64,000 nucleotides of DNA from contig NZ_PVTT01000002.1 in assembly GCF_003003095.1 (NCBI RefSeq), forward strand, positions 310,001-374,000, written 5' to 3'. The translations under genes and the position numbers were made by a program. Shown here piece by piece: positions 18,511 to 27,154 of the stretch. Source of the stretch: Hasllibacter halocynthiae (GTDB lineage Bacteria; Pseudomonadota; Alphaproteobacteria; Rhodobacterales; Rhodobacteraceae). The first letter of the stretch is position 1, and the number at the start of each line of letters is the position of its first letter. The notes below the pieces were generated by a model. That model saw only the letters and a program-made list of their open reading frames with translations. It searched no databases and was not told where the DNA came from.

Positions 18511-18862
18511 GCGCCCGGCCCGCAGCCGCCGGACGGTGGCGCTGACGCCCCTGGTCGACGTCATCTTCCTGCTGCTCCTCTTCTTCATGCTGACCTCGAC
18601 GTTCACGCGGTTCGGGACCGTCCCCCTCGCCGCGGGGGGCGGGGGGGCGGCGGCGGCCCCGGCGGAGGGGTTGTCCTTCCTGCGCCTGACCGCGCGGGGG
18701 GCGACGCTGGACGGCGCGCCGCTGCCCGAGGACCCCGCGGGCGCGCTGCGGGGGGCGCGGGCGGTGCTGTCGACGGGCCCGGACGTGGACAGCCAGACGC
18801 TCGTGGACCTTCTGGCGCGTCTGCGGACGGTGCCGGACCTGTCGCTGACGGTGCTGCGGTGA
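18503..18862 (+). CDS. exbD: ExbD/TolR family protein, first copy
   Basis: A 119-aa ExbD/TolR protein: short basic cytoplasmic N-terminus, one membrane helix (about 14-34) and a periplasmic domain. The proton-carrying Asp of the family is present in TPLVDVIFLLLLFFML (D19). It starts with TTG at 18503, overlapping exbB, and its own stop overlaps the next gene's GTG by 4 nt. Confidence 0.88.
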   Translation: MPRRPARSRRTVALTPLVDVIFLLLLFFMLTSTFTRFGTVPLAAGGGGAAAAPAEGLSFLRLTARGATLDGAPLPEDPAGALRGARAVLSTGPDVDSQTLVDLLARLRTVPDLSLTVLR

Positions 18863-19242
18863 GGGGACGCCCCCGCCCACGCCCGAGGCGGCGGGCCGAG
18901 CCGGCGGTCGCGCTGATCAACGTCGTGTTCCTGATGCTGATCTTCTTCCTCGTGGCCGGGCAGGTCGCGCCGCCGCCAGCGCCTGGGCTGGCGCTGCCGT
19001 CGGCCGGCGACCTGGAGCGCGCGCCCCCGCCGGACGCCCTCGCTCTGCATGCGGACGGCCGGGTGGAGCACCGCGGCGCGGGCATCGCGCCCGAGGACTT
19101 CGTCGCCGGGCTCGGCGGCGCGCCGGCCCGGATCGCGCCCGACCGGTCCGCCTCCGCCCGGGACCTCGTCGCCCTCGCGGCGGCCCTAGTCGAGGCGGGC
19201 GCGCCGCGCGTCCTCGTGGTGGGCGAGCGGAAGGAGCGGTGA
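18859..19242 (+). CDS. ExbD/TolR-like protein, second copy, Asp replaced by Asn
   Basis: A 127-aa ExbD-like protein with a basic N-terminus, a membrane helix (about 17-35) and a Pro-rich periplasmic part. In the helix the family's proton-binding Asp is replaced: the motif reads ALINVVFLMLIFF, where the first copy has LVDVIFLLLLFF. Such a subunit could pair with the first ExbD in a hetero-dimer in which only one chain carries protons (inference). It starts with GTG at 18859; TonB overlaps its stop by 4 nt. Confidence 0.8.
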   Translation: MRGRPRPRPRRRAEPAVALINVVFLMLIFFLVAGQVAPPPAPGLALPSAGDLERAPPPDALALHADGRVEHRGAGIAPEDFVAGLGGAPARIAPDRSASARDLVALAAALVEAGAPRVLVVGERKER

Positions 19243-20477
19243 GCGCCCGCCCCGCCCCCCCGGCCCCCCCGGCCCCCCCGGCCGCCCGGGCCCCCCGGAC
19301 CCGCTGGTCCCCCTGGTCCCCCTGGGCCCCCAGCGCGCCCGGGGCCCGCCTGGCGGCGGCGGCGGCGGCGGCGCTCGCCTCCCTGGGGGTGCATGCGGGG
19401 CTGCTGATGCTTCCCCTGCCCCCCGAGGAGCGCCCGAGGAAGGCGGGAGCGGGAGAGGCGGAGATCGTGCTGGACGGCGCGTCCTTCGCCGATCTCGCCG
19501 CCGGCCGCCTGCAGCCGGTCCCGGCGGCGCGGGCCGCGCGGGCAGCGGACGGGCCCGATCCGGCCGTCGGCGCGGCGGCACCCCCGCCCCCCGCCTCGCC
19601 CGCCTCGCCTGCCCCCGCCCCCGTGGCTGCCCCCGTGGCTGCCCCCGTGCCTGCCACGACACCCGCCCCCGAGCCCGCCGCGGGCGTCGTGGCGGAGAGG
19701 GCGGCGAACGCCGTGCTGCCGGAAGCGCCCCGCGCCGGGGCGCGCGCCGGGAGGGGCGCCGAAGTGGACGCCGCCCTGCGCCCCGCCCTGCCCCCCGTCA
19801 TGTCCGCCGTCACGCCTCCCGTCGCCGCCCGGCCCGTGCCGGCGCCCGTGGGGGCGGCGCCCCGCCCCTCGGGGGCGCCCGGGGAGGCCCCCTCCCCCGA
19901 GGGGCCCGGGGCGGCGCGCGCCGTCGCGGCGACCGCCGCCGCCGCCGTGGTGGAGGACGAGGAGGCGACCACGCCGCGCCTCTCGCCCCGCCCGCCCGTC
20001 CGCCCGCCCACCGTGGAGGCCGCAGCGGTGGCTGCCGCGGAGGCTGCAGAAGAGGCTGCCGCGCGCGTGGCGGCGAGGCGCGCAGCGGAGGCCGTCCAAA
20101 CCCCCGCCGAAGCCGCCGCCGAAGCCGCTGGGAACGCCGCGCGCGACGCCCGGCGGGGCGCGGCGGGCGGATCGGCGGAGGGAACGGCCGCGTCCGCCGG
20201 AGGGGGCGCCGCGGCGCCTTCGGCGGGCGACGCCGCGGCGGCGCGCTATCCCGGCATCGTCCAGGGATGCGTCGACCGGGCCGCCCGCCGCGCCAGGGGC
20301 GGCAGCGGCACGGTCGACGTCTCCTTCTCGGTGTCCGCCGGCGGACGGATCGGCGGGGTCGGCGTCAGCGGGGACCGCGACCTCGCCCGAGCCGTCCGGC
20401 GGGCGATCGAAGGCGCCGCGTGCCCCCCGCCCCCGCAAGGCGCCCGCACCGCCTTCACGATCCGCATCAGAAGATGA
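19239..20477 (+). CDS. tonB: TonB-family energy transducer
   Basis: A 412-aa TonB: an N-terminal membrane anchor (about 35-58), then about 270 residues of Ala/Pro-rich, later Ala/Glu-rich linker spanning the periplasm, and a C-terminal TonB domain (YPGIVQGCVDRAARRARGG, then GTVDVSFSVSAGGRIGGVGV). It passes ion-gradient energy to outer-membrane receptors; none is in the window. It starts with GTG at 19239. Just after the start lie three tandem CCCCCCCGG units (19255-19281), coding AlaProPro repeats, a tract prone to slippage. Confidence 0.88.
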   Translation: MSARPAPPAPPAPPAARAPRTRWSPWSPWAPSAPGARLAAAAAAALASLGVHAGLLMLPLPPEERPRKAGAGEAEIVLDGASFADLAAGRLQPVPAARAARAADGPDPAVGAAAPPPPASPASPAPAPVAAPVAAPVPATTPAPEPAAGVVAERAANAVLPEAPRAGARAGRGAEVDAALRPALPPVMSAVTPPVAARPVPAPVGAAPRPSGAPGEAPSPEGPGAARAVAATAAAAVVEDEEATTPRLSPRPPVRPPTVEAAAVAAAEAAEEAAARVAARRAAEAVQTPAEAAAEAAGNAARDARRGAAGGSAEGTAASAGGGAAAPSAGDAAAARYPGIVQGCVDRAARRARGGSGTVDVSFSVSAGGRIGGVGVSGDRDLARAVRRAIEGAACPPPPQGARTAFTIRIRR

Positions 20478-20481
20478 TCCC

Positions 20482-20502
20482 GGGCCGCGAGGGCCGCGGC
20501 CC
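20482..20502 (+). terminator. Stem-loop terminator of the exb-tonB operon
   Basis: An 8-bp perfect stem GGGCCGCG/CGCGGCCC with a 5-nt loop begins 5 nt after the tonB stop and is followed by a short T-containing stretch (gattt). Its position and strength suit an intrinsic terminator. Confidence 0.55.
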
Positions 20503-21068
20503 CCGATTTCGACCGGATACCCGGCGGGTACCGGCCTTCGGGATACGCGGAAACGGCGAGTTGGCGGCCGCGGCCGGATCGCGGATGGTGAGGGGTGTCG
20601 ACGGCGCGCCCCTGCGCCGCGAGCGGCATCGCCCCGGCCAGTTCCCCACCGGCCCGTCCGATCTTCTCAGGGCGAAGGTGCCGCGCGGCCCGGCCCTGTC
20701 CACCCTCTCGGGGCCGGGCCGCCGGGGGGCGACGCGCATCGAAGCGCGCGGCGTCCCCCTGCATCCCCAGTGGCCGGACGGAGCGGACGGGACCCCGGCG
20801 CGCTGCCGGCGAGGGCACGGGCGCTGCCGGCGAGGCCCGGGACGGCCGATCCCGGGGTGGCCGGCCCCCTGCCCGGCATCGCCCCTATCCCGCCCCCTGC
20901 CCGGCATTGCCGCGCGAGATGTCCGCATTAGGTTCCGCCCGGCAGCGGACCGGCGATCCCGACAGCCGCCCGGCGACGCCGGGCCGGGGGGCCGGGCCGG
21001 GGCCCGCGCGCCGGGAGAGCCCCGAGGGCCGACCGCCCGGCGCGGCCCGAACGACCGGAGACCACCCC
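20503..21068. other. Intergenic region upstream of cioA; no gene seen
   Basis: About 570 nt with no convincing gene. It contains short imperfect direct repeats: GCGCTGCCGGCGAGG occurs twice near 20800-20835, and CCCCCTGCCCGGCAT twice near 20870-20907. No Fnr/Crp palindrome (TTGAT-N4-ATCAA) is visible. It presumably holds the cioAB promoter, with a GGAG Shine-Dalgarno just before 21069. Confidence 0.5.
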
Positions 21069-22520
21069 ATGCTCGCCTCCTTCGACGCCGTGCTCCTCGC
21101 CCGCATCCAGTTCGCCTTCACGGTCTCCTTCCACTTCCTCTTTCCCGCCTTCACCATCGGCCTCGCGTCGTACCTGGCGGTGCTGAACGGGCTGTGGCTC
21201 TGGACGAAGGAGCACAAGTACCTGGACCTCTTCCGCTACTGGGTGAAGATCTTCGCGCTGGCCTTCGCCATGGGCGTCGTGTCGGGCATCGTGATGTCCT
21301 ACCAGTTCGGGACCAACTGGTCGGTCTTCTCGGACAGGGCGGGGCCGGTGATCGGCGCGCCGATGGCCTACGAGGTTCTGTCGGCCTTCTTCCTCGAGGC
21401 GGGCTTCCTCGGCATCATGCTCTTCGGGCGGGAGCGGGTCGGGCCCGCGCTGCACATGACCGCGACGCTCGCCGTGGCCTTCGGCACCTTCTTCTCGGCG
21501 TTCTGGATCATCTCGGTGAACTCGTGGATGCAGACGCCCGCGGGCTTCTCGGTCGATCCCGACACCGGCCAGTTCCTTCCGGAGAACTTCTGGGAGATCA
21601 TCTTCAACCCCTCCTTCCCCTACCGCCTCGCGCACACGGTGACGGCGGCCTACCTGACGACGGCCTTCATCGTGGGCGGCGTCGCGGCCTTCCACCTGCT
21701 GCGCCGCCGGCGGCGGGGCGAGCGGGCGTCCGAGGCCACGAGGACGATGTTCTCGATGGCGATGTGGATGGCGGCGATCGTGGCGCCCGTGCAGATCGGC
21801 CTGGGCGACCTGCACGGCCTCAACACGCTGGAGCACCAGCCGCAGAAGGTCATGGCGATGGAGGGCCACTACGAGAGCCACCCGGACGGCGCGCCGCTCT
21901 ACCTCTTCGGGATCCCCAACGACGAGGCGCAGCGCCTCGACTACGCCGTGGGCATCCCCAACCTCTCCTCGCTGATCCTGAAGCACGATTTCGACGCGCC
22001 TCTGGCGGGGCTCGACACGATCCCCGACGACGAGCAGCCGCCCGTCGGCATCGTGTTCTGGTCGTTCCGCATCATGGTGGCGCTGGGCTTCGCGATGCTG
22101 GGCGTCGGCCTCTGGTCGCTGTGGGCGCGCTGGCGCGGGCACCTCTTCGAGGCGCCCTGGCTGCACCGCGCGGCGCTGGCGATGGCGCCTTCGGGCCTCT
22201 TCGCCGTGATCGCGGGCTGGATCACCACGGAGGTCGGCCGCCAGCCCTACACGGTCTACGGGATGCTGCGCACCGGCGAGAGCGCGGCGCCCCTGGACGC
22301 GGCCGCCGTGGGCACGTCGCTCGTCGCGTTCGTCCTGATCTACTTCACGGTCTTCGGGGCGGGGACCTTCTACATCCTGCGGCTGATGTCGCGACCGCCG
22401 ATCTTCGACGAGCCGCGCCTGAAGGACGCGCCGGAAGGGCCGATCCGCACGGCCGGCATCACGCCGGCCGCCGAGGAGGCCGAGCGCCGACCGCAAGCCG
22501 TCCACCAGCCGGGGGAGTGA
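21069..22520 (+). CDS. cioA: Cytochrome bd-type quinol oxidase subunit I (CioA-like)
   Basis: The haem-bearing subunit of a bd-type terminal oxidase, 483 aa. The N-terminal RIQFAFTVSFHFLFPAFTIG holds the haem ligand His22. Further conserved segments are SVNSWMQTPAGF, the quinol-loop start GLNTLEHQPQKVMAMEGHYE and the GRQP motif, here GRQPYTVYG rather than the more common GRQPW. The Q-loop is short, as in cyanide-insensitive (Cio) oxidases. ATG 21069 has a GGAG 9 nt upstream. It forms an operon with cioB and a DUF2474 peptide. Confidence 0.92.
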   Translation: MLASFDAVLLARIQFAFTVSFHFLFPAFTIGLASYLAVLNGLWLWTKEHKYLDLFRYWVKIFALAFAMGVVSGIVMSYQFGTNWSVFSDRAGPVIGAPMAYEVLSAFFLEAGFLGIMLFGRERVGPALHMTATLAVAFGTFFSAFWIISVNSWMQTPAGFSVDPDTGQFLPENFWEIIFNPSFPYRLAHTVTAAYLTTAFIVGGVAAFHLLRRRRRGERASEATRTMFSMAMWMAAIVAPVQIGLGDLHGLNTLEHQPQKVMAMEGHYESHPDGAPLYLFGIPNDEAQRLDYAVGIPNLSSLILKHDFDAPLAGLDTIPDDEQPPVGIVFWSFRIMVALGFAMLGVGLWSLWARWRGHLFEAPWLHRAALAMAPSGLFAVIAGWITTEVGRQPYTVYGMLRTGESAAPLDAAAVGTSLVAFVLIYFTVFGAGTFYILRLMSRPPIFDEPRLKDAPEGPIRTAGITPAAEEAERRPQAVHQPGE

Positions 22521-22524
22521 AGCC

Positions 22525-23556
22525 ATGCCCGTCGCCGAAGGCGTCTCGTTCGACCTGACCCTCGTCTGGGGGCTGCTCATCGCGCTGGCGGTGCTGATCT
22601 ACGTGATCCTCGACGGGTTCGATCTCGGGCTCGGGATGCTCTTCGCGGTCGAGCCGGAGCGGGGCGACCGGGACGTGATGATGAACTCGGTCGCGCCGGT
22701 CTGGGACGGCAACGAGACGTGGCTGGTGCTGGGGGGGGGCGGGCTTCTCGCCGCGTTCCCGCTGGCCTACGCGCTGATCCTGCCCGCGCTCTACGCGCCG
22801 ATCATCGCGATGCTGCTCGCGCTGATCTTCCGCGGCGTCGCCTTCGAGTTCCGCTGGCGCACCGACCGGCGGCGTTGGGTCTGGGACCTCGCCTTCATCG
22901 GCGGCTCGGCCGTGGCCGCGCTGGCGCAGGGCGTCGCGCTCGGCGCGCTGCTCCAGGGGATCGAGGTCGACGAGGCCGCGCGCGCCTATTCGGGCGGCTG
23001 GTGGGACTGGCTGACCCCCTTCTCGGTCACGGTCGGGGTGGCGGTGATGGTCGGCTACATGCTGCTGGGCGCGACCTGGCTGGTGATGAAGACCACCGGC
23101 CCCCTGCAGGAGCGGATGCGCGCCCGCGCCTGGGTGCTGGGCTTCGCGACCGTGGCCTTCATCGGGGTCGTCAGCCTCTGGACGCCGTTCCTGCAGGAAG
23201 GGTACTTCGTGCGCTGGTTCGGCGGATGGCGCATCGGGGCGGCGTTCGGCGTGGGCGCCGCGGTGCTGCTGATCGCGGTGCTGATGTTCCGCGCCCTCAC
23301 CGTCCACCGGCACGAGTACTGGCCCTTCGTCCTGGCGCTGGCGATGTTCGCGCTGTGCTTCGTGGGCCTCGGCATCTCGATCTTCCCCTACATCGTGCCG
23401 ACGGAGGTGACGCTGTGGGAGGCGGCGGCCCCCTACGAGAGCCAACTCTTCATGATCGTGGGGGCGGGCATCCTGCTGCCCCTGATCCTGGGCTACACCG
23501 CCTACGCCTACTGGGTGTTCCGCGGGAAGGTGGACCCGGAGGCGGGATACCATTGA
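22525..23556 (+). CDS. cioB: Cytochrome bd-type quinol oxidase subunit II (CioB-like)
   Basis: The partner subunit of CioA, 343 aa with about nine hydrophobic segments. Family motifs are YVILDGFDLGLGMLF near the N-terminus, SVAPVWDGNETWLVLGGGGL, and FRGVAFEFRWR. ATG 22525, 4 nt after the cioA stop, with a GGGGGAG Shine-Dalgarno overlapping the end of cioA. Its own stop overlaps the TTG of the next small gene. Confidence 0.93.
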   Translation: MPVAEGVSFDLTLVWGLLIALAVLIYVILDGFDLGLGMLFAVEPERGDRDVMMNSVAPVWDGNETWLVLGGGGLLAAFPLAYALILPALYAPIIAMLLALIFRGVAFEFRWRTDRRRWVWDLAFIGGSAVAALAQGVALGALLQGIEVDEAARAYSGGWWDWLTPFSVTVGVAVMVGYMLLGATWLVMKTTGPLQERMRARAWVLGFATVAFIGVVSLWTPFLQEGYFVRWFGGWRIGAAFGVGAAVLLIAVLMFRALTVHRHEYWPFVLALAMFALCFVGLGISIFPYIVPTEVTLWEAAAPYESQLFMIVGAGILLPLILGYTAYAYWVFRGKVDPEAGYH

Positions 23557-23723
23557 CGCGCCCCGGACGCCGGCCCGGGGGACATGGTGGGCCCGGGGGG
23601 GGCCGGGGGGGCCGGGGGGGCCGGCGCCTCGCCGCCCGGCTGGCCTGGTTCGCCGGCCTCTGGCTGGGCGGCGTCGTGGTCGTCGGCGTCGTCGCGGCGA
23701 TCCTGAGGCTCTGGATCGCCTAG
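23553..23723 (+). CDS. DUF2474-type small membrane peptide of the bd oxidase operon
   Basis: A 56-aa peptide ending in one membrane helix (WFAGLWLGGVVVVGVVAAIL), typical of the DUF2474 peptides that follow cioAB and act like CydX in stabilising the oxidase. The only start is TTG at 23553, overlapping the cioB stop (TTGA). Before the helix the gene crosses a G8-CC-G7-CC-G7 tract (near 23594-23620), so its frame is vulnerable to slippage or sequencing error. It ends in a CTAG shared with the convergent permease gene. Confidence 0.7.
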   Translation: MTRPGRRPGGHGGPGGGRGGRGGRRLAARLAWFAGLWLGGVVVVGVVAAILRLWIA

Positions 23724-24898
23724 GGGCGGGGGGCGGGCCGGGGCGCCCCGCCCTCGCCGGCGGGCGAGCCCTCGATCCGGTCGGCGAGAAGGACGGCCAC
23801 GCCGCGCGTGCCCTCGAACGCCGAGAGCACGATCGCGAGCATGGAGGTCAGCGGCACCGCCAGGAGCGCGCCCGGAAGCCCCCAGAGCGACGACCAGGTC
23901 GCCAGCGACACCAGCACCACGAAGGGGGAGAGGTTCACCCGGCGCCCGATGAACCGCGGCTCGATCACGCTGCCGACGACGACCTGCGCCGCCGTCAGCA
24001 GCGCCCCCACGAGGAGGGTCCGGGCGAGGTCGCCGAACTGGACGGCCGCCAGCGCCACGGGGAACGCCACCCCGATCAGCGAGCCGAGATAAGGGATGTA
24101 GTTCAGCAGCGCGATCGCCAGCGCCCAGAAGAGGGGGAAGTCCACCCCGAGCGCCCAGAGGATCGCGAAGGAGACCGCGCCCAGGATCGCGTTCACCAGC
24201 GTCTTGACGGCGAGGTAGTCGCCGATCCGGTCGTTGATGTCGCGGATCACCGCGCCCGTCCGCGCCGTGCGTTCCGGGTCGCGCAGGGCGGCGGCGAGAC
24301 GCGCGTCGAAGCCCCCCCGCTCCGCCAGGAGGAAGGCGGCGTAGACGATCACGAGAAGGACCGTGCCGCCGATGCTGGTCACGTTGAGCAGCACCCCGTT
24401 GACGAGGCGCTGCAGCGAGAAGCGCCCGAAGGTCGCCTCGCGGATCGTGCCCCAGTCGGGACGCTCGTCGATGCCCAGGAGGTCCGCGCCCTGCGCCACG
24501 AGGCGCTCGACGTTGGCCTGGTAGAGGGGGGCCGCGCGCACGAGGCGCCCGATCGTGTCGACCACGATCCCGCTGAGCGCGATGACCGCCGCCGCGAAGC
24601 CCAGGAGCACGAGGAACCGCCTGATCGCCGTCGGAAGGCGCCCCACCACGGGCAGCCGCCCGAGCGCGTCCGACGCGCTGACGAGGACGTAGACCGCGAT
24701 GACCGCCGCGAGGATCGGCAGGAGGACCGGCTTGCCGAGGGCGAGCAGGAACCCCGTGAGCAGGACGAGGAGGACCACCTGCACCAGCGTCGCGAGGGTC
24801 TGCCCGGCCGGCGTGGCGGGAACCCGGCGGCGCGGGTCGGCCGCGCCTGCGGCGGGGGCCGGGGTTCCGGCGGGCGGCGCCGCGCGCTCTTCGGTCAT
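23720..24898 (-). CDS. AI-2E family transporter (UPF0118)
   Basis: A 392-aa polytopic inner-membrane protein of the AI-2E/PerM family; members export diverse solutes or ions, and autoinducer-2 is only one example. Paired N-terminal helices (about 33-85) precede a long amphipathic segment (about 110-190), then more helices including the family motif ALLNYIPYLGSLIG and the C-terminal FVVLVSLATWSSLWGLPGALLAVPL. ATG 24898. It diverges from the DUF454 gene and is convergent with the oxidase operon. Confidence 0.88.
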   Translation of the reverse strand: MTEERAAPPAGTPAPAAGAADPRRRVPATPAGQTLATLVQVVLLVLLTGFLLALGKPVLLPILAAVIAVYVLVSASDALGRLPVVGRLPTAIRRFLVLLGFAAAVIALSGIVVDTIGRLVRAAPLYQANVERLVAQGADLLGIDERPDWGTIREATFGRFSLQRLVNGVLLNVTSIGGTVLLVIVYAAFLLAERGGFDARLAAALRDPERTARTGAVIRDINDRIGDYLAVKTLVNAILGAVSFAILWALGVDFPLFWALAIALLNYIPYLGSLIGVAFPVALAAVQFGDLARTLLVGALLTAAQVVVGSVIEPRFIGRRVNLSPFVVLVSLATWSSLWGLPGALLAVPLTSMLAIVLSAFEGTRGVAVLLADRIEGSPAGEGGAPRPAPRP

Positions 24899-25070
24899 CG
24901 TCGGCCTCCCTGGCAGGCCGCGTCGGCCTAGCCCGGACGCCGGGCGGCATCCAGAGCGGGCGCAGGCGCGGCCCGGCCCGGGGTCACGGAACGCCGGGCG
25001 CGGGACGGAGGGCATGGAACAGGGCGGGCGCCGCGGCGCTGACCCCTGCAGTCGAAGCGGGCGGATCGCG

Positions 25071-25511
25071 ATGGGTGGTGGAGCCGGAGGGAGGCGGAGG
25101 GGCGGGCGGACGCTCGGGCAGCGGGCATGGCGCGTCATCGGCGGCGTCTCGCTGGCGCTCGGCGTGATCGGCGCGGTGCTGCCCGTCATGCCGACCGCGC
25201 CCTTCGTGATCGTGGCCGCCTACGCCTACAACCGCGGCGCGCCCGAGCTGGCCGCGCGGCTGGAGCGCAACCGCGCGTTCGGGCCGGTGATCCTGGACTG
25301 GCGCGAGAACGGTGCGATCGCGCCGCGCCACAAGATCCTCGCCGTGGCGGGCATGACGGCGGGGTTCTGCCTCGGGCTCTGGCTGGGCCTGCCGGACGTG
25401 GTGCTCGCGGGGGAGGGGGCCGCGTTCGTCGCAGCGGGCGCCTTCGTCGTGACGCGGCCCAACGGCGGGGCGGCGAGGCGCGCCGCGCCGCAGGACCGCC
25501 GGGGCCGCTGA
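25071..25511 (+). CDS. DUF454 (YbaN-type) inner-membrane protein
   Basis: A 146-aa protein of the DUF454/YbaN family, function unknown. The family core is GVIGAVLPVMPTAPFVIVAAYAY with the following FGPVILDWRENGAIAPRHK. Three hydrophobic segments are seen. ATG 25071 is chosen because the core begins soon after it. An in-frame ATG at 25014 with a GGAGG just upstream is possible and would add 19 residues. Confidence 0.8.
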   Translation: MGGGAGGRRRGGRTLGQRAWRVIGGVSLALGVIGAVLPVMPTAPFVIVAAYAYNRGAPELAARLERNRAFGPVILDWRENGAIAPRHKILAVAGMTAGFCLGLWLGLPDVVLAGEGAAFVAAGAFVVTRPNGGAARRAAPQDRRGR

Positions 25512-25552
25512 AGGCCCGCCGGGAGACGGGCGGCGGGGGCGGTCCCCCGGGC

Positions 25553-25569
25553 GGCCCCTTCGAGGGGCC
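25553..25569 (+). terminator. Stem-loop after the DUF454 gene
   Basis: A GGCCCC-TTCGA-GGGGCC hairpin lies 42 nt after the DUF454 stop, followed by TCGG but no T run. It sits at the start of the 286-nt gap before the imelysin operon. Confidence 0.4.
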
Positions 25570-25589
25570 TCGGAGGCGCTTGCCATATC

Positions 25590-25604
25590 CGACGGGTTTC
25601 GTCA
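25590..25604 (+). promoter_or_regulatory. Near-match to the Iron-Rhodo-box upstream of the imelysin operon
   Basis: The Rhodobacterales Iron-Rhodo-box is described as TGA-N9-TCA. Here CGA-N9-TCA (one mismatch) sits about 194 nt before the imelysin start, within an internal inverted repeat GACGGGTTTCGTC. The match is short and the distance long, so it is only a candidate iron-responsive operator. Confidence 0.25.
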
Positions 25605-25797
25605 GGTTGCGGAGGATCCCAGCCAGCGCGCCGCTGCGGCCGCCAGCCCGGACCCGCCCCACGAGCGCCGGAGGGACCCGATCATGCGACAGGACGAGGA
25701 CCCCGCCTTCCGCCCCCCTCGCCCGCCCGCGGGCGGGTCCGCGCGGCGGGCCGCCCGGCCCCTCGATCCCATCGCATCCATCCAGCAAGGACATCCC

Positions 25798-27060
25798 ATG
25801 CGTCTTCTCGCCACCACCGCGCTTCTCGGGGCGCTGGCCCTTCCGGCCCTCGCCGCCACCGAAGGCGAGGTTCTGACCACCTATGCCGACATCGCCGAGG
25901 CGGCCTATGGCGACGCGCTGAGCACCGCGCGGACCCTGCAGGAGGCGGTGGACGCCTTCCTCGCCGAGCCGTCCGCCGAGGGGCTGCAGGCCGCGAAGGA
26001 CGCCTGGCTCGCCGCGCGCGTGCCCTACCAGCAGACGGAGGTCTACCGCTTCGGCAACCCCATCGTCGACGACTGGGAGGGCAAGGTGAACGCCTGGCCG
26101 CTGGACGAGGGGCTGATCGACTACGTGGCGGCCGAGGGCTCCGCCCCGCTGGAGGGCCACGACGAGAACCCGGCCGCGGGGCTGAACGTGATCGCGAACC
26201 CCTCCTTCGACCTCTCGGGCGAGACGGTCGACGCCTCGGCCATCACCCCTGCCCTGCTGGCGGACGTGCTGCACGAGGCCGGCGGCGCGGAGGCGAACGT
26301 GGCCACGGGCTACCATGCGATCGAGTTCCTGCTCTGGGGGCAGGACATCGGGGCCTACGACGCCACGGCGGGCCGGCGGCCGTGGACGGACTACGCGGCG
26401 GGCGACGCCTGCACGGGCGGCAACTGCGACCGGCGGGGCGAGTACCTGAAGGCGGCCACGGACCTTCTGGTCTCGGACCTTGGGTACATGGCCGGCGCCT
26501 GGGCCGAGGGCGGCGAGGCGCGCGCCGCCGTGCTGGAGGACGAGGGCGGCGTGCAGCGCATCCTGACGGGGATGGGCTCGCTCTCCTATGGCGAGCAGGC
26601 GGGCGAGCGGATGCAGCTCGGCCTTCTTCTCAACGACCCGGAGGAGGAGCATTCCTGCTTCGCCGACAACACCCACAACGACCATTTCTACGACGCCCTC
26701 GGCATCCGGAACGTCTACGAGGGACGCTATGTCGGCGTGGACGGCGCGATAACGGAAGGCCCGTCGCTGCACGAGCTGCTGGCGAAGGCGGACCCGCAGG
26801 TCGCCGAAGGGCTCGAGGACGCGCTCGGCGTCACGCAGGACCGCATGACCGAGCTGAAGCTCGTCGCGGAGGCGGGCATGCCCTACGACATGATGCTGGA
26901 CCCCGCGAACGAGGCGGGCGGCGCGCTGATACAGTCGGCGGTGGACGCCCTGGTGGCGCAGACCCGCGAGATCGAGCGCGCGGCCGCCGCCCTCGGCGGG
27001 GAGGAGGTCGCGTTCGAGGGGTCGGACAGCCTCGACGACCCGGACGCGGTGTTCGAGTAG
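25798..27060 (+). CDS. Imelysin-family periplasmic iron-regulated protein
   Basis: A 420-aa imelysin (ICMP/IrpA-like) protein with a signal peptide (residues 1-20, ending ALAATEG). The metal-binding GxHxxE motif is intact as GYHAIEF (H173, E176). Further family landmarks are the YQQTEVYRFGNPIVDDWEG segment and EEEHSCFADNTHND. Members are periplasmic or surface proteins implicated in iron uptake. ATG 25798 with AAGGA 8 nt upstream. It heads an operon whose later genes are a di-heme protein, a second imelysin and a DUF1513 protein. Confidence 0.92.
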   Translation: MRLLATTALLGALALPALAATEGEVLTTYADIAEAAYGDALSTARTLQEAVDAFLAEPSAEGLQAAKDAWLAARVPYQQTEVYRFGNPIVDDWEGKVNAWPLDEGLIDYVAAEGSAPLEGHDENPAAGLNVIANPSFDLSGETVDASAITPALLADVLHEAGGAEANVATGYHAIEFLLWGQDIGAYDATAGRRPWTDYAAGDACTGGNCDRRGEYLKAATDLLVSDLGYMAGAWAEGGEARAAVLEDEGGVQRILTGMGSLSYGEQAGERMQLGLLLNDPEEEHSCFADNTHNDHFYDALGIRNVYEGRYVGVDGAITEGPSLHELLAKADPQVAEGLEDALGVTQDRMTELKLVAEAGMPYDMMLDPANEAGGALIQSAVDALVAQTREIERAAAALGGEEVAFEGSDSLDDPDAVFE

Positions 27061-27071
27061 GCCGCCCGGGC

Positions 27072-27093
27072 GGGGCCGGCCCGTCCCGGCCCC
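27072..27093 (+). repeat. Stem-loop between imelysin and di-heme genes
   Basis: GGGGCCGG-CCCGTC-CCGGCCCC forms an 8-bp perfect stem 12 nt after the imelysin stop. Within an operon this could lower expression of the distal genes or protect the imelysin mRNA end. Confidence 0.4.
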
Positions 27094-27154
27094 CGCCCCG
27101 CCGGTCGCCGCGATATCGGTTGCGATACCTCGAACATCTGGCGGAGGAGCCCCC

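Noticed and set aside
20930-21068. Oxygen- or Crp-type operator before cioA
   Set aside because: No TTGAT-N4-ATCAA or TGTGA-N6-TCACA palindrome could be seen in the region.
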